From positions 62,001 through 126,000 of the forward strand of contig NZ_JABBXF010000012.1 in assembly GCF_013030945.1 (NCBI RefSeq): a stretch of DNA of 64,000 nucleotides, written 5' to 3'. Shown here piece by piece: positions 43,248 to 51,922 of this stretch (positions are counted from its first letter, which is position 1; every line of letters begins with the position of its first letter). Position numbers and translations under genes: made by a program. This DNA is from Streptomyces morookaense. Lineage in GTDB: Bacteria > Actinomycetota > Actinomycetes > Streptomycetales > Streptomycetaceae. The notes beneath the pieces were generated by a model that worked only from the letters and a program-made list of their open reading frames with translations, was not told the origin of the DNA and did not search any database.

Positions 43248-44387
43248 TTGGGGCGGCTCACCGGCGGGGATCCGTCTCTGCTGCGGCGGATCAATTCGGC
43301 CGTGGTACTGCACGCGTTGCGTGCCGCCGCGTGCCCCACGCTCACCGACCTGGTCAAGGTGACGGGCCTGTCCCGGCCGACCGTGGAAGGCGTGGTCGAG
43401 GGCCTGATCACGACAGGTCTGGTGGCGGAGGCACCCGTCGAGGAAGGTGCCGCGCGCCGGCAGGGACGGCCGGCGCGGCGCTTCCGGTTCCGGGTCGAAG
43501 CGGGGCATCTGCTGGGCATCGAGATCGGAGCGCACCGGATCGCCGCGCTCCTCGCCGACCTCGGCGGGCGGGTCGTGGGGTCGGCGTCGGCCGACGTCTC
43601 CGCGGCGGCTCCCGCGGACGAGCGCCTGGAGCAGGTGCGGGTCTGCGTCGAGGGGCTGCTGGAACGGGCGGGCGTGCCGTGCGGTTCGCTGCGGGCCGTG
43701 GGCGTGGCCAGCCCCGGCATCGTCGAGGCGGACGGGACCGTCCGGCTGGGCACGGCGCTGCCGGGCTGGACCGGACTGCCCCTCGGGAAGCGGCTGCAGG
43801 GCTCGTTCCGGTGCCCGGTGCTGGTGGAGAACGACGCCAACGCCGCGGCCGTGGCCGAACATTGGAAGGGTGCGGCGACCGAATCGGACGACGTCGTCTT
43901 CGTGCTCGCCGGCCTGAGTCCCGGGGCGGGTTCGCTGATCGGCGGCCGGCTGCACCGGGGCTTCGGCGGGGCGGCCGGGGAGATCGGCGCCCTGCACCTG
44001 CTGGGCCGCGAGGCGACCCCGGAAGAGGTGCTGTCCCCCACCGGGGAGCCGCTGCACCCGCTCGACGAGGCCCAGGTGGCGCGGGTGTTCGCGCTGGCGG
44101 ACGAGGGCGACGAGCGCGCCCGGGCCGCGGTGGAACGCTACCTGCGGCGCCTGGTGCACGACGTGGCGGCCCTGGTGCTGGCCCTGGACCCCGAGCTCGT
44201 GGTGGTCGGCGGCTGGGCGGCCGGCCCGGACGGGGTCCTGGAACCGCTCCGCAGGGAACTGTCCCGGTACTGCCTGCGGCCGCCACAGGTGGCGCAATCC
44301 CTGCTGGGCGAGGCCGCGGTGGCAACGGGAGCGCTGCGCCTGGCCCTCGACCACGTGGAGGAACAACTCTTCGCGGTCGGCCCGTAG
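43248..44387 (+). CDS. ROK-family transcriptional regulator
   Basis: 379 residues. N-terminal winged helix (DLVKVTGLSRPTVEGVVEGL) and a C-terminal ROK sugar-kinase fold: VGVASPGIVEADGTV, VENDANAAAVAEHW, GAAGEIGALHL. The ROK zinc motif (CxCGxxGC) is absent, so this is a non-catalytic or divergent regulator. TTG start at 43248 fits AGCGAGGAGG eight bases upstream. Controlled genes are unknown. Confidence 0.85.
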   Translation: MGRLTGGDPSLLRRINSAVVLHALRAAACPTLTDLVKVTGLSRPTVEGVVEGLITTGLVAEAPVEEGAARRQGRPARRFRFRVEAGHLLGIEIGAHRIAALLADLGGRVVGSASADVSAAAPADERLEQVRVCVEGLLERAGVPCGSLRAVGVASPGIVEADGTVRLGTALPGWTGLPLGKRLQGSFRCPVLVENDANAAAVAEHWKGAATESDDVVFVLAGLSPGAGSLIGGRLHRGFGGAAGEIGALHLLGREATPEEVLSPTGEPLHPLDEAQVARVFALADEGDERARAAVERYLRRLVHDVAALVLALDPELVVVGGWAAGPDGVLEPLRRELSRYCLRPPQVAQSLLGEAAVATGALRLALDHVEEQLFAVGP

Positions 44388-44392
44388 GGGCT

Positions 44393-44427
44393 GCGCCCCG
44401 TAAGAGGCGCGCCCCCCTACGGGGCGC
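44393..44427. terminator. Bidirectional hairpin
   Basis: 10-bp stem GCGCCCCGTA/TACGGGGCGC between convergent ROK and GntR genes. Confidence 0.8.
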
Positions 44428-45156
44428 TCACCCCGCGAGCAAGCCGTCGAACGTGAGCCGACACGTGTCGGCCCGGTACGTGGCGACGGCCACCGCCGCC
44501 GTCCCGCCCCCCGCGCTGTAGCGGGTGGTGACGACAAGGACAGGCGAACCGGGAAGCCGGTCCAGCTGCTTGGCGTCGTCCGCACGCGCCGATCCCAGCT
44601 CCACGGACCGCTCCTGCCCCTCCAGTTGGAGCCGCTGAAGCTCCCGCAGCACGGCACGGGCGCGAGCCGCCCCGCCGGGCGCGTCGATGGCGGCGAGCCC
44701 CGGAACGCTCGCGGCCGGCACGTACAGCAGCTCCGCGGCGACGGCCTGCCCGTGCGTCCTGCGGATGCGGCGCACCGTGTGCACGGACTCCTCCGCACCG
44801 GTGCCGAGGAGGCGGGCGACGGCCGCGGGCGGAGCGGCCTCGACGCCGTCGACGGCCTGCCAGGAGTCGGTGGCGGCGCCGGGCCAGACGTGCCCGGCGT
44901 CACCGACGGCCACGCCCATGCGGGGCGGGGCGACGGTGGTGCCGACGCCGCGGCGGCGCTGGAGCCGTCCCTCCAGCTCCAGTTGTTCGAGCGCCTGCCG
45001 GAGCGTGGCCCGGGCGACGCCGAACCGGGCCGCGAGATCGCGCTCGTTGGGCAGGATCTCCCCCACGGCGAACTCGGAGTCGAGTGCGTCGCTGAGGACG
45101 GTCTTCAGGTGCCAGTACTTCGGCTCAGGCACCGATTCCAGCTGCGTGGTCCCCAC
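44428..45156 (-). CDS. GntR-family regulator with UTRA ligand domain
   Basis: 242 residues. wHTH with ILPNERDLAARFGVARATLRQALEQLELEGRLQRRRGVGT (standard GntR, quoted in parts ILPNERDLAARFGVARATL), then a UTRA domain (about 80-235) of the DasR/HutC subgroup that senses sugars or amines. GTG start at 45156 with GGAGGACAGGGTGGGG upstream. A perfect palindrome lies in its promoter. Confidence 0.88.
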   Translation of the reverse strand: MGTTQLESVPEPKYWHLKTVLSDALDSEFAVGEILPNERDLAARFGVARATLRQALEQLELEGRLQRRRGVGTTVAPPRMGVAVGDAGHVWPGAATDSWQAVDGVEAAPPAAVARLLGTGAEESVHTVRRIRRTHGQAVAAELLYVPAASVPGLAAIDAPGGAARARAVLRELQRLQLEGQERSVELGSARADDAKQLDRLPGSPVLVVTTRYSAGGGTAAVAVATYRADTCRLTFDGLLAG

Positions 45157-45187
45157 CCTGTCCTCCGCAAAGGGTTTTTGCGCGCTT

Positions 45188-45198
45188 CTTTATTAAAG
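45188..45198. promoter_or_regulatory. Palindrome CTTTATTAAAG upstream of gntR gene
   Basis: Perfect 11-base palindrome, 31 bases before the GTG start, in a locally AT-rich stretch; a likely autoregulatory site or -10 region. Confidence 0.4.
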
Positions 45199-45251
45199 GT
45201 TGTTGCGTATGCCTGCGACCATAGGGCGGTGTGCGGACTTGGTCAAGACCA

Positions 45252-45282
45252 ATGCCCCTGCACAACGAGCGTGCAGGGGCAT
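45252..45282. terminator. Hairpin terminator downstream of sigJ
   Basis: Perfect 12-bp stem ATGCCCCTGCAC/GTGCAGGGGCAT with a 7-base loop, beyond the sigma factor stop at 45328. Confidence 0.8.
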
Positions 45283-45327
45283 CGGGTGGCGCGAAGGCAA
45301 ACAGAGGCAACGGGCCCGGTACGGCAG

Positions 45328-46212
45328 TTATGCCCGCACTCCGGTGAGCTTGTCCGGGTTGCGCATGATGTAGACGGCCGTGATCCGCCCGTCGGTGATG
45401 CCGAGGCTGAAGACGGTGTCCGGCCGGCCCTGCGCCAGCAGCACGAACGCCGGGGTGCCGTTGATCTCCTCGAACCGCAGCTCCAGGCCGGGCACTTGGA
45501 GGTTGGAGACGGCGACGAGGAAGCGGCCCACCTTGTCCGCGCTCTCGATGACGCGCCGCGCGGCCTTCGCCTTGCCGCCCGCGTCGCTGACGAGCCGGAC
45601 GTCGGGGGCGAGCAGCGCCAGCAGGTCCTCCAGGCTGCCGCCGGTGGCGGCGGCGAGGAACCGCTCGGTCAGGTCGCGCTGCTGCACCGGGTCGACGTCG
45701 AACCGCGGCCGGCGCTCGTCGACGTGCCGCCGTGCGCGGGTGGCGAGTTGGCGCACCGCCGACTCCGAGCGCTCCAGGGCGGTGGCGATCTCCGGGAAGG
45801 GGAAGCCGAACGCCTCGCGCAGCACGAACACCGCACGTTCCAGGGGCGAGAGGGACTCCAGCACGACGAGGAGGGCGAGCGAGACGGAGTCGGCGAGCAC
45901 GGCCCGCTCGGCGGTGTCCGGCACGGCGGCGGCGAAGTCGGTGGTGACGGGCTCGGGGAGCCAGGGCCCGACGTAGGCCTCGCGCCGGGACTGCACCTGG
46001 CGCAGCCGGTCGAGGGCCAGCCGGGTGGTGATCCGCACCAGGTAGGCGCGGGGTTCGCGGACCTCGTCGCGGTCCGCGCGCGACCAGCGCAGCCAGGCCT
46101 CCTGCACGACGTCCTCCGCGTCGGCGAAGCGGCCCAGCATGCGGTAGGCCACCCCGGTCAGCGTGGAGCGGTGTTCTTCGAAGGCGTCGAGTACGGCATC
46201 ACGGTCGTTCAC
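45328..46212 (-). CDS. sigJ: ECF sigma factor, SigJ/ECF41 group
   Basis: 294 residues. Region 2 FEEHRSTLTGVAYRMLGRFADAEDVVQEAW and region 4 LSPLERAVFVLREAFGFPFPEIA, followed by the SnoaL-like C-terminal domain characteristic of ECF41 factors, with DAGGKAKAARRV in place of the usual DGGGK motif. ECF41 tails regulate the sigma factor's own activity. GTG 46212 aligns with family starts; ATG 46251 has a better ribosome site and cannot be excluded. Confidence 0.88.
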   Translation of the reverse strand: MNDRDAVLDAFEEHRSTLTGVAYRMLGRFADAEDVVQEAWLRWSRADRDEVREPRAYLVRITTRLALDRLRQVQSRREAYVGPWLPEPVTTDFAAAVPDTAERAVLADSVSLALLVVLESLSPLERAVFVLREAFGFPFPEIATALERSESAVRQLATRARRHVDERRPRFDVDPVQQRDLTERFLAAATGGSLEDLLALLAPDVRLVSDAGGKAKAARRVIESADKVGRFLVAVSNLQVPGLELRFEEINGTPAFVLLAQGRPDTVFSLGITDGRITAVYIMRNPDKLTGVRA

Positions 46213-46371
46213 CGGCCCATCCCATCCGAAGCGATGGGCCGTTGTCCACATGAGCCGCCTCTCAGCGCGGACGTCCCGTACACCCCGGGGTCTACCCCGC
46301 GGTAACCGTTGCTGACATCCTGTCTCATACACGTTGCGGATGACAGTTGCGGATGACAGAGGGGCAGCTCC

Positions 46372-47226
46372 ATGGCCGAGACGATCTCCTTTCCCGTCGC
46401 CACCCCGTCCGGGCGGCGGACCGTGCAGGTGGTGCACGAACGGCTCGGCAGCGGCGATCCGCTGGTGCTGCTGCACGGCATCGGCCACCATCTCCAGGCC
46501 TGGGACCCGGTGGTGGGGCTCCTCGCCGCCGAGCGCGACGTCATCTCCGTGGACCTGCCGGGCTTCGGCCGCTCCCCCGCCCTGCCGGAAGGCGTCTCCT
46601 ACGACCTGCAGGGCGTGGTCTCCGTGCTGCGCGCCCTCTTCGAGGAGCTGGGCGTGGACCGGCCGCACGTCGCGGGCAACTCCCTCGGCGGACTGATCGC
46701 CCTGGCACTCGGACACGAGAAGCTCGTACAGTCCGTCACCGCGCTCTCCCCCGGCGGGTTCTGGACCGAGGGCGAGCGCCGCTACGCCTTCACGGTGCTG
46801 CAGGCGATGCGGCGCGGTGCCCTGTCCCTGCCGCCGGACGCGGTCACGCGGCTGGCCCGTACCGCGGTCGGCCGGGCGGCCCTGACGAGCACCATCTACG
46901 CCCGCCCCGGGCGCCGTTCGCCGGATGCCGTGGTCGCCGAGACGCGGGCCCTGCGCGAGGCGGCGGGCTTCGAGGCCACGCTCGCCGCCGGGCAGTCGGT
47001 GATGTTCGCCCACGACGTGCCGGACGTGCCGGTCACCATCGCCTGGGGCTCCCGCGACCGGATCCTCCTGCGGCGGCAGGGCGTGCGGGCCAAGAAGGTG
47101 ATTCCCACGGCGCGGCTGGTCCGGCTGCCGGGCTGCGGGCACTGCCCCATGAACGACGACCCGGCGCTCGTCGCCCGCGTCATCCTCGACACCTCGCGCC
47201 GGCCGGGGGCGCGCGTCGCACAGTGA
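46372..47226 (+). CDS. Alpha/beta fold hydrolase
   Basis: 284 residues. Oxyanion HGIGHHLQAWDPV, nucleophile elbow GNSLGG (about 105), Asp in AWGSRDRI, His in GCGHCPMND. Esterase/lipase-like, substrate unknown. Divergent from sigJ, which might control it: ECF41 factors often drive an adjacent oxidoreductase or hydrolase gene. Confidence 0.88.
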   Translation: MAETISFPVATPSGRRTVQVVHERLGSGDPLVLLHGIGHHLQAWDPVVGLLAAERDVISVDLPGFGRSPALPEGVSYDLQGVVSVLRALFEELGVDRPHVAGNSLGGLIALALGHEKLVQSVTALSPGGFWTEGERRYAFTVLQAMRRGALSLPPDAVTRLARTAVGRAALTSTIYARPGRRSPDAVVAETRALREAAGFEATLAAGQSVMFAHDVPDVPVTIAWGSRDRILLRRQGVRAKKVIPTARLVRLPGCGHCPMNDDPALVARVILDTSRRPGARVAQ

Positions 47227-47293
47227 CGCCGCCGCCCGGCGGTGCAAGGCTGGGCCGACCCAGTCGACTCCCGTGGGATAGAGGTGCGGTGCA

Positions 47294-48679
47294 GTGGCCG
47301 AACAGGTGGACGTCGTCGTCATCGGCATGGGTCCGGGCGGCGAGCACGTGGCGGGACGGCTGGCCGAGTCCGGCCTGAGCGTCGTGGGCGTGGAGGCGGA
47401 GCTCGTCGGCGGCGAGTGCCCCTACTGGGCCTGCATTCCCAGCAAGATGATGATCCGCGCCGGCAACCTGCTGGCCGAGGCGCGGCGGGTGCCCGGCATG
47501 GCGGGCACCGCACAGGTCGCGGCGGACTGGGCGCCGGTGGCGGCCCGGATCCGGGACGAGGCGACGGACGACTGGAACGACCAGGTCGCGGCGGACCGTT
47601 TCACCGGCAAGGGCGGCGTGCTCGTCCGCGGGCGCGGCCGGCTGGCCGGTCCGGGGCGGGTCGAGGTGGACGGCCCGGAGGGCGGCAGCTTCGAGGCGCG
47701 CATCGGTGTGGTGCTGGCCACCGGGTCCCGTCCGCAGATCCCGCCGGTGCCGGGCCTGGCGGACGTGCCGTACTGGACCAACCGGGACGCCATCGCGGCG
47801 AAGGAACCGCCCGCCTCGCTGCTGGTGCTGGGCGGCGGCGCGATCGGTGTCGAACTGTCCCAGGTCTACGCCCGGTTCGGCACCCGGGTCACCGTCGTGG
47901 AGGCGATGGACGCACTCGTCCCCGCCGAGGAGCCGGAGGCGGGCGAGCTGCTGGCACAGGTCCTGGCCGGCGAGGGCCTGACGCTGCGGACGGGTGCCCG
48001 GGCGACGGCGGTGCGGCACGACGGCGAGACCTTCACCGTCGCCCTGGAGAACGGTGAGGAACTGACGGCCGATCAGCTGCTCGTCGCCACCGGCCGTAAG
48101 GCCGACCTCTCGGCCCTGGGCCTGGAGACGGTGGGCCTCGACCCGTCGGCCCGCTCGCTGAGGACCGACGGGCGGATGCTGGCCGCCCCGGGGCTGTGGG
48201 GCGTCGGCGACGTGACCGGGCACGGGGCGTTCACGCACGTCGCGATGTACGAGGCCGAGATCGCCATCCGCAGCGTGCTCGGCGACCCGGGCCCCGACGC
48301 GGACTACCGGGCGCTGCCCCGGGTGACCTTCACCGACCCGGAGATCGGGGCGGTGGGCCTGACCGAGCGGCAGGCCCGCGAGAAGGGGCTGCGGGTGCGC
48401 ACGGGCTGCTCGCGCGTGCCGGAGTCGGCGCGCGGCTGGATCCACAAGGCGGGCAACGAGGGCCTGGTCAAGCTGGTCGAGGACAGCGGCCGGGGCGTGC
48501 TCGTCGGGGCGACGGCGATGGGCCCGGCGGGCGGCGAGGTGCTGTACGGTCTGGCCGTGGCGGTCCAGGCCGAGGTGCCGGTGGAGACGCTGCGGCACAT
48601 GATCTTCGCGTACCCGACCTTCCACCGGGGAGTGGAGGACGCGCTGAAGGACCTGTGGTCCCACACGGACCAGGCATGA
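47294..48679 (+). CDS. FAD-dependent pyridine-nucleotide disulfide oxidoreductase
   Basis: 461 residues. FAD motif VIGMGPGGEHVAG, redox disulfide ECPYWACIPSKMM (CxxxxC), NAD motif VLGGGAIGVELSQVYARFG, and a C-terminal dimerisation domain with AYPTFHRGVEDAL. Related to mercuric reductase and lipoamide dehydrogenase, but no mercury tail; the usual His-Glu pair near the C-terminus is TFHRGVE. GTG start. Confidence 0.88.
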   Translation: MAEQVDVVVIGMGPGGEHVAGRLAESGLSVVGVEAELVGGECPYWACIPSKMMIRAGNLLAEARRVPGMAGTAQVAADWAPVAARIRDEATDDWNDQVAADRFTGKGGVLVRGRGRLAGPGRVEVDGPEGGSFEARIGVVLATGSRPQIPPVPGLADVPYWTNRDAIAAKEPPASLLVLGGGAIGVELSQVYARFGTRVTVVEAMDALVPAEEPEAGELLAQVLAGEGLTLRTGARATAVRHDGETFTVALENGEELTADQLLVATGRKADLSALGLETVGLDPSARSLRTDGRMLAAPGLWGVGDVTGHGAFTHVAMYEAEIAIRSVLGDPGPDADYRALPRVTFTDPEIGAVGLTERQAREKGLRVRTGCSRVPESARGWIHKAGNEGLVKLVEDSGRGVLVGATAMGPAGGEVLYGLAVAVQAEVPVETLRHMIFAYPTFHRGVEDALKDLWSHTDQA

Positions 48680-48800
48680 ATTCCGCGATAAGTTTCGCAA
48701 TAAAACACCCTTTGCCGGAAGAAGCGCGGGACGGGTCCCTTTACCCATCGGACACAGAGCGTTCGTGATCACGCAACACCGCTCGGCCAGGGTGGACCGC

Positions 48801-50174
48801 ATGACCGACGAGACTCCCGCGAAGCACCGCCCGGGCCACCACTGGCGCCGCGACCTCGCCGAGATCGCGGCGCTGTTCACGGCGGTGGCCGCCGCCGACT
48901 CCGTCGCCGACACGGTCGTCCACGGCCCCGACGGCCCCGCCCTGCTCGTCGGCTCGGCCGCCGCCCTGCTGGCCACGGCGGGCTGCCACCTGTGGTGGTC
49001 CCGCCGCCGCGGCCACGCCCCGCCGGGCGGCGACGCGAGCCCCCCGTCGCCTGCCGCCCGCCCCGCACCCGCCGAGGCGGGCGACACCGCGCTGTGGCGC
49101 ATGCGGACCACCGTGCGCGACGAGCCCGGCAGCCTGGCCTCGCTGTGCCAGGCCCTGGCCGGGCACCGGGTCGACATCCTGGCCCTGCAGACCCACCCCC
49201 TCGGCGAGGGCACCGTCGACGAACTCCTGCTGCGCGCCCCCGCCGTGCTCGCCCCCGCCGATCTGACCCGGGCGGCCGCCGACGGCGGCGGCAGCGACAC
49301 CTGGCTGGAGCGGGCGGACGCCCACGACCTGGTGGACGCCCCCACCCGGGTGCTCGGCCTCGCCACCCGCACCGCGCTCGACCCGGCCGAACTTCCGCTC
49401 GCCCTGCGCCAGTTGCTGGGCCGCTGCACCATCCGCTCCGTACCGCTGCGGCCGGCGGAGGCCGACCCGGTGCCGGAGGAAGGGACCTGGGACGGCGCGG
49501 TGATGCGGCTGCGGGACCCGGCCGGCGGGACGATCACCATCGAGCGGCCTCATCTGCCGTTCACACCCACCGAGTTCGCCCGCGCCCGGGCCCTGGTCGA
49601 GCTCGACACCCGGCTCGGTCCGCGGATGCCCGCACGCAGCGATGTGCTCACCCTGCCCGAGGGCAACGAGATCACCGTCCGCCGCGCCGACCTCGGCGAC
49701 CTCGCCGCCGCGCGCGCCATGCACGACCGCTGCTCCGCCGCCACCCTCGCCCGCCGCTACCACGGACCGGTCACCGACGCCGACCGCTACCTGCGGCATC
49801 TGCTCGGCCCGCGCTTCGGTCGCACCCTGGCCGCGTACACCGCGTCCGGCCGGCTCGTCGCGCTGGGGCACCTGCTGTGGGACGGCGACGAGACCGAGGT
49901 CGCCCTGCTCGTCGAGGACGCGTGGCAGCGGCGCGGCGTCGGCGGCGAACTCCTGGGCCGGCTCGTCGCCATGGCCACGGAGGCCGGCTGCGCCCGCGTC
50001 TACGCCGTCACCACCTCCTCCAACACCGGGATGGTGGCGGCCATGCGGGCCCTCGGCCTGCCGCTGGACTACCAGATCGAGGAGGGCACCGTCGTCGTCA
50101 CGGCCCGGCTGGCACCCGCCCGCGCGGCCGCGGGCGTGCCGGCATGGCGGTCCGCCCAGAGCAAATCCCCCTGA
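48801..50174 (+). CDS. ACT-like/GNAT N-acetyltransferase fusion
   Basis: 457 residues. A membrane-like segment (about 30-65: FTAVAAADSVADTVV, LLVGSAAALLATAG), an ACT-like amino-acid-sensing domain (RTTVRDEPGSLASLCQALAGHRVDIL) and a C-terminal GNAT domain (ITVRRADLGDLAAARAMH; VEDAWQRRGVGGELLGRLV for acetyl-CoA). ATG 48801 has AGGGTGG; an upstream GTG is less likely. The combination hints at allosterically controlled acylation. Confidence 0.78.
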   Translation: MTDETPAKHRPGHHWRRDLAEIAALFTAVAAADSVADTVVHGPDGPALLVGSAAALLATAGCHLWWSRRRGHAPPGGDASPPSPAARPAPAEAGDTALWRMRTTVRDEPGSLASLCQALAGHRVDILALQTHPLGEGTVDELLLRAPAVLAPADLTRAAADGGGSDTWLERADAHDLVDAPTRVLGLATRTALDPAELPLALRQLLGRCTIRSVPLRPAEADPVPEEGTWDGAVMRLRDPAGGTITIERPHLPFTPTEFARARALVELDTRLGPRMPARSDVLTLPEGNEITVRRADLGDLAAARAMHDRCSAATLARRYHGPVTDADRYLRHLLGPRFGRTLAAYTASGRLVALGHLLWDGDETEVALLVEDAWQRRGVGGELLGRLVAMATEAGCARVYAVTTSSNTGMVAAMRALGLPLDYQIEEGTVVVTARLAPARAAAGVPAWRSAQSKSP

Positions 50175-50206
50175 CACGGACGCTCTTCGCGTACGAGGAT
50201 GTGCGC

Positions 50207-51892
50207 ATGCCGAAGACCACGAGCAGCCAGCTGCCCCGCCAGGTCGCCGACGCCCACGTCGACGCGACCGTCGCCCTCGACCCCATCACCGGCACCTTCC
50301 TCGGAACGGCCGAGTCAGCCCGGCGGCTTCCCGACTTCTCGCCCGACGGGCAGCAGGAGGTGGCCGGCCTGGCCCGCGCGACGCTCAAGGCGCTCACCGA
50401 GGCCGAGGCGCAGCCGGGGGCGGACAGCGACGTCGAGCGGCGCTGCGCCCGGCTGCTGCGCGAGCGGCTGACCGCCGAACTCGCCGTGCACGAGGCCGGG
50501 GAGCCGCTGCGTGCCGTCAGCAACATCCACTCGCCCCTGCACTCGGTGCGCGAGGTCTTCACCGCGATGCCCACCGACACCGCGGACGACTGGGCGGCGG
50601 TCGCCGCGCGGCTGCAGGCCGTGCCGGCCGCGCTGGAGGGCTACCGGGCCTCGCTCGCCGAGGGGATCCGCCGCGGTCTGCCGGGCGGCCCGCGCCAGGT
50701 GACCACCGTGCTCGGGCAGCTGGACGAGTGGATCGGCACCGGGAACGGCTGGTTCGGCGACTTCACCGCCGCCGGCCCCGAACAGCTGCGCTCCGACCTG
50801 GACAAGGCCGCCGCCACCGCCACGGGCGGCCTCGCCGCCCTGCGCGACTGGCTGCGCGACGTCTACGCCCCGGCCGCCGAAGGTGCCCCGGACATCGTCG
50901 GCCGCGAGCGCTACGCCCGCTGGTCGCGCTACTGGAACGGCACCGACCTGGATCTGGACGAGGCGTACGCGTACGGCTGGTCCGAATACCACCGGCTCCT
51001 CGGCGAGATGCGCACCGAAGCGGCGAAGATCCTGCCGGACGCGCGGACCCCGTGGGAGGCCTTGGCCCATCTCGACGTGCACGGCCACCACATCGAGGGC
51101 GTCGAGGAGGTGCGCGTCTGGCTCCAGGAACTGATGGACGAGGCGATCGACGCGCTCGACGGCACCCACTTCGAACTGGCCGAGCGGGTACGGCGGGTGG
51201 AGTCGCGCATCGCCCCGCCCGGCGGCGCGGCGGCCCCGTACTACAGCCAGCCGTCGGAGGACTTCTCCCGGCCGGGCCGCACCTGGCTGCCCACCATGGG
51301 CGAGACCCGCTTCCCGGTGTACGACCTCGTCTCCACCTGGTACCACGAGGGCGTTCCCGGCCATCACCTGCAACTGGCGCAGTGGGTGCACGTGGCCGAC
51401 AGCCTCTCCCGCTACCAGGCCACGGTGGGCTGGGTGAGCGCCAACTGCGAGGGCTGGGCGCTGTATGCGGAGCGGCTGATGGACGAACTCGGCTTCCTCG
51501 CCGACCCCGAGCGCCGGCTGGGTTATCTGGACGCCCAGATGATGCGCTCGACGCGGATCATCGTCGACATCGGCATGCACCTGGAGCTGGAGATCCCCGG
51601 CCACTCCCCGTTCCACCCGGGCGAGCGCTGGACGCCGCAGCTGGCACAGGAGTTCTTCGGCCTGCACAGCGGCCGCCCGGCCGCGTTCGTCGAGAGCGAG
51701 CTCATCCGCTACCAGGGCATGCCGGCCCAGGCCATCGGCTACAAGCTGGGCGAACGGGCGTGGCTCGCGGGCCGGGAGGCGGCGCGGAAGCGGCACGGGG
51801 ACGCGTTCGACGCGAAGGCGTGGCACATGGCGGCGCTGTCGCAGGGGTCGCTGGGGCTGGACGATCTGGTGGCGGAGCTGTCGGTGCTCTGA
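50207..51892 (+). CDS. DUF885 metallopeptidase-like protein
   Basis: 561 residues, cytosolic. Zinc signature HEGVPGHHLQ (about 383-392) with a downstream Glu in NCEGWALYAERLMDELG, the DUF885 layout, related to M32-type carboxypeptidases. Activity unproven. Starts 33 bases after the GNAT gene, so possibly one transcript. Confidence 0.85.
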   Translation: MPKTTSSQLPRQVADAHVDATVALDPITGTFLGTAESARRLPDFSPDGQQEVAGLARATLKALTEAEAQPGADSDVERRCARLLRERLTAELAVHEAGEPLRAVSNIHSPLHSVREVFTAMPTDTADDWAAVAARLQAVPAALEGYRASLAEGIRRGLPGGPRQVTTVLGQLDEWIGTGNGWFGDFTAAGPEQLRSDLDKAAATATGGLAALRDWLRDVYAPAAEGAPDIVGRERYARWSRYWNGTDLDLDEAYAYGWSEYHRLLGEMRTEAAKILPDARTPWEALAHLDVHGHHIEGVEEVRVWLQELMDEAIDALDGTHFELAERVRRVESRIAPPGGAAAPYYSQPSEDFSRPGRTWLPTMGETRFPVYDLVSTWYHEGVPGHHLQLAQWVHVADSLSRYQATVGWVSANCEGWALYAERLMDELGFLADPERRLGYLDAQMMRSTRIIVDIGMHLELEIPGHSPFHPGERWTPQLAQEFFGLHSGRPAAFVESELIRYQGMPAQAIGYKLGERAWLAGREAARKRHGDAFDAKAWHMAALSQGSLGLDDLVAELSVL

Positions 51893-51900
51893 GGCGGTGG

Positions 51901-51922
51901 CCGCGCCCCTTACGGGGCGCGG
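51901..51922. terminator. Hairpin terminator containing the sbcC stop codon
   Basis: 9-bp stem CCGCGCCCC/GGGGCGCGG, loop TTAC; the TAA stop of sbcC (51910-51912, minus strand) lies in the loop. Serves the convergent DUF885 gene as well. Confidence 0.7.
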
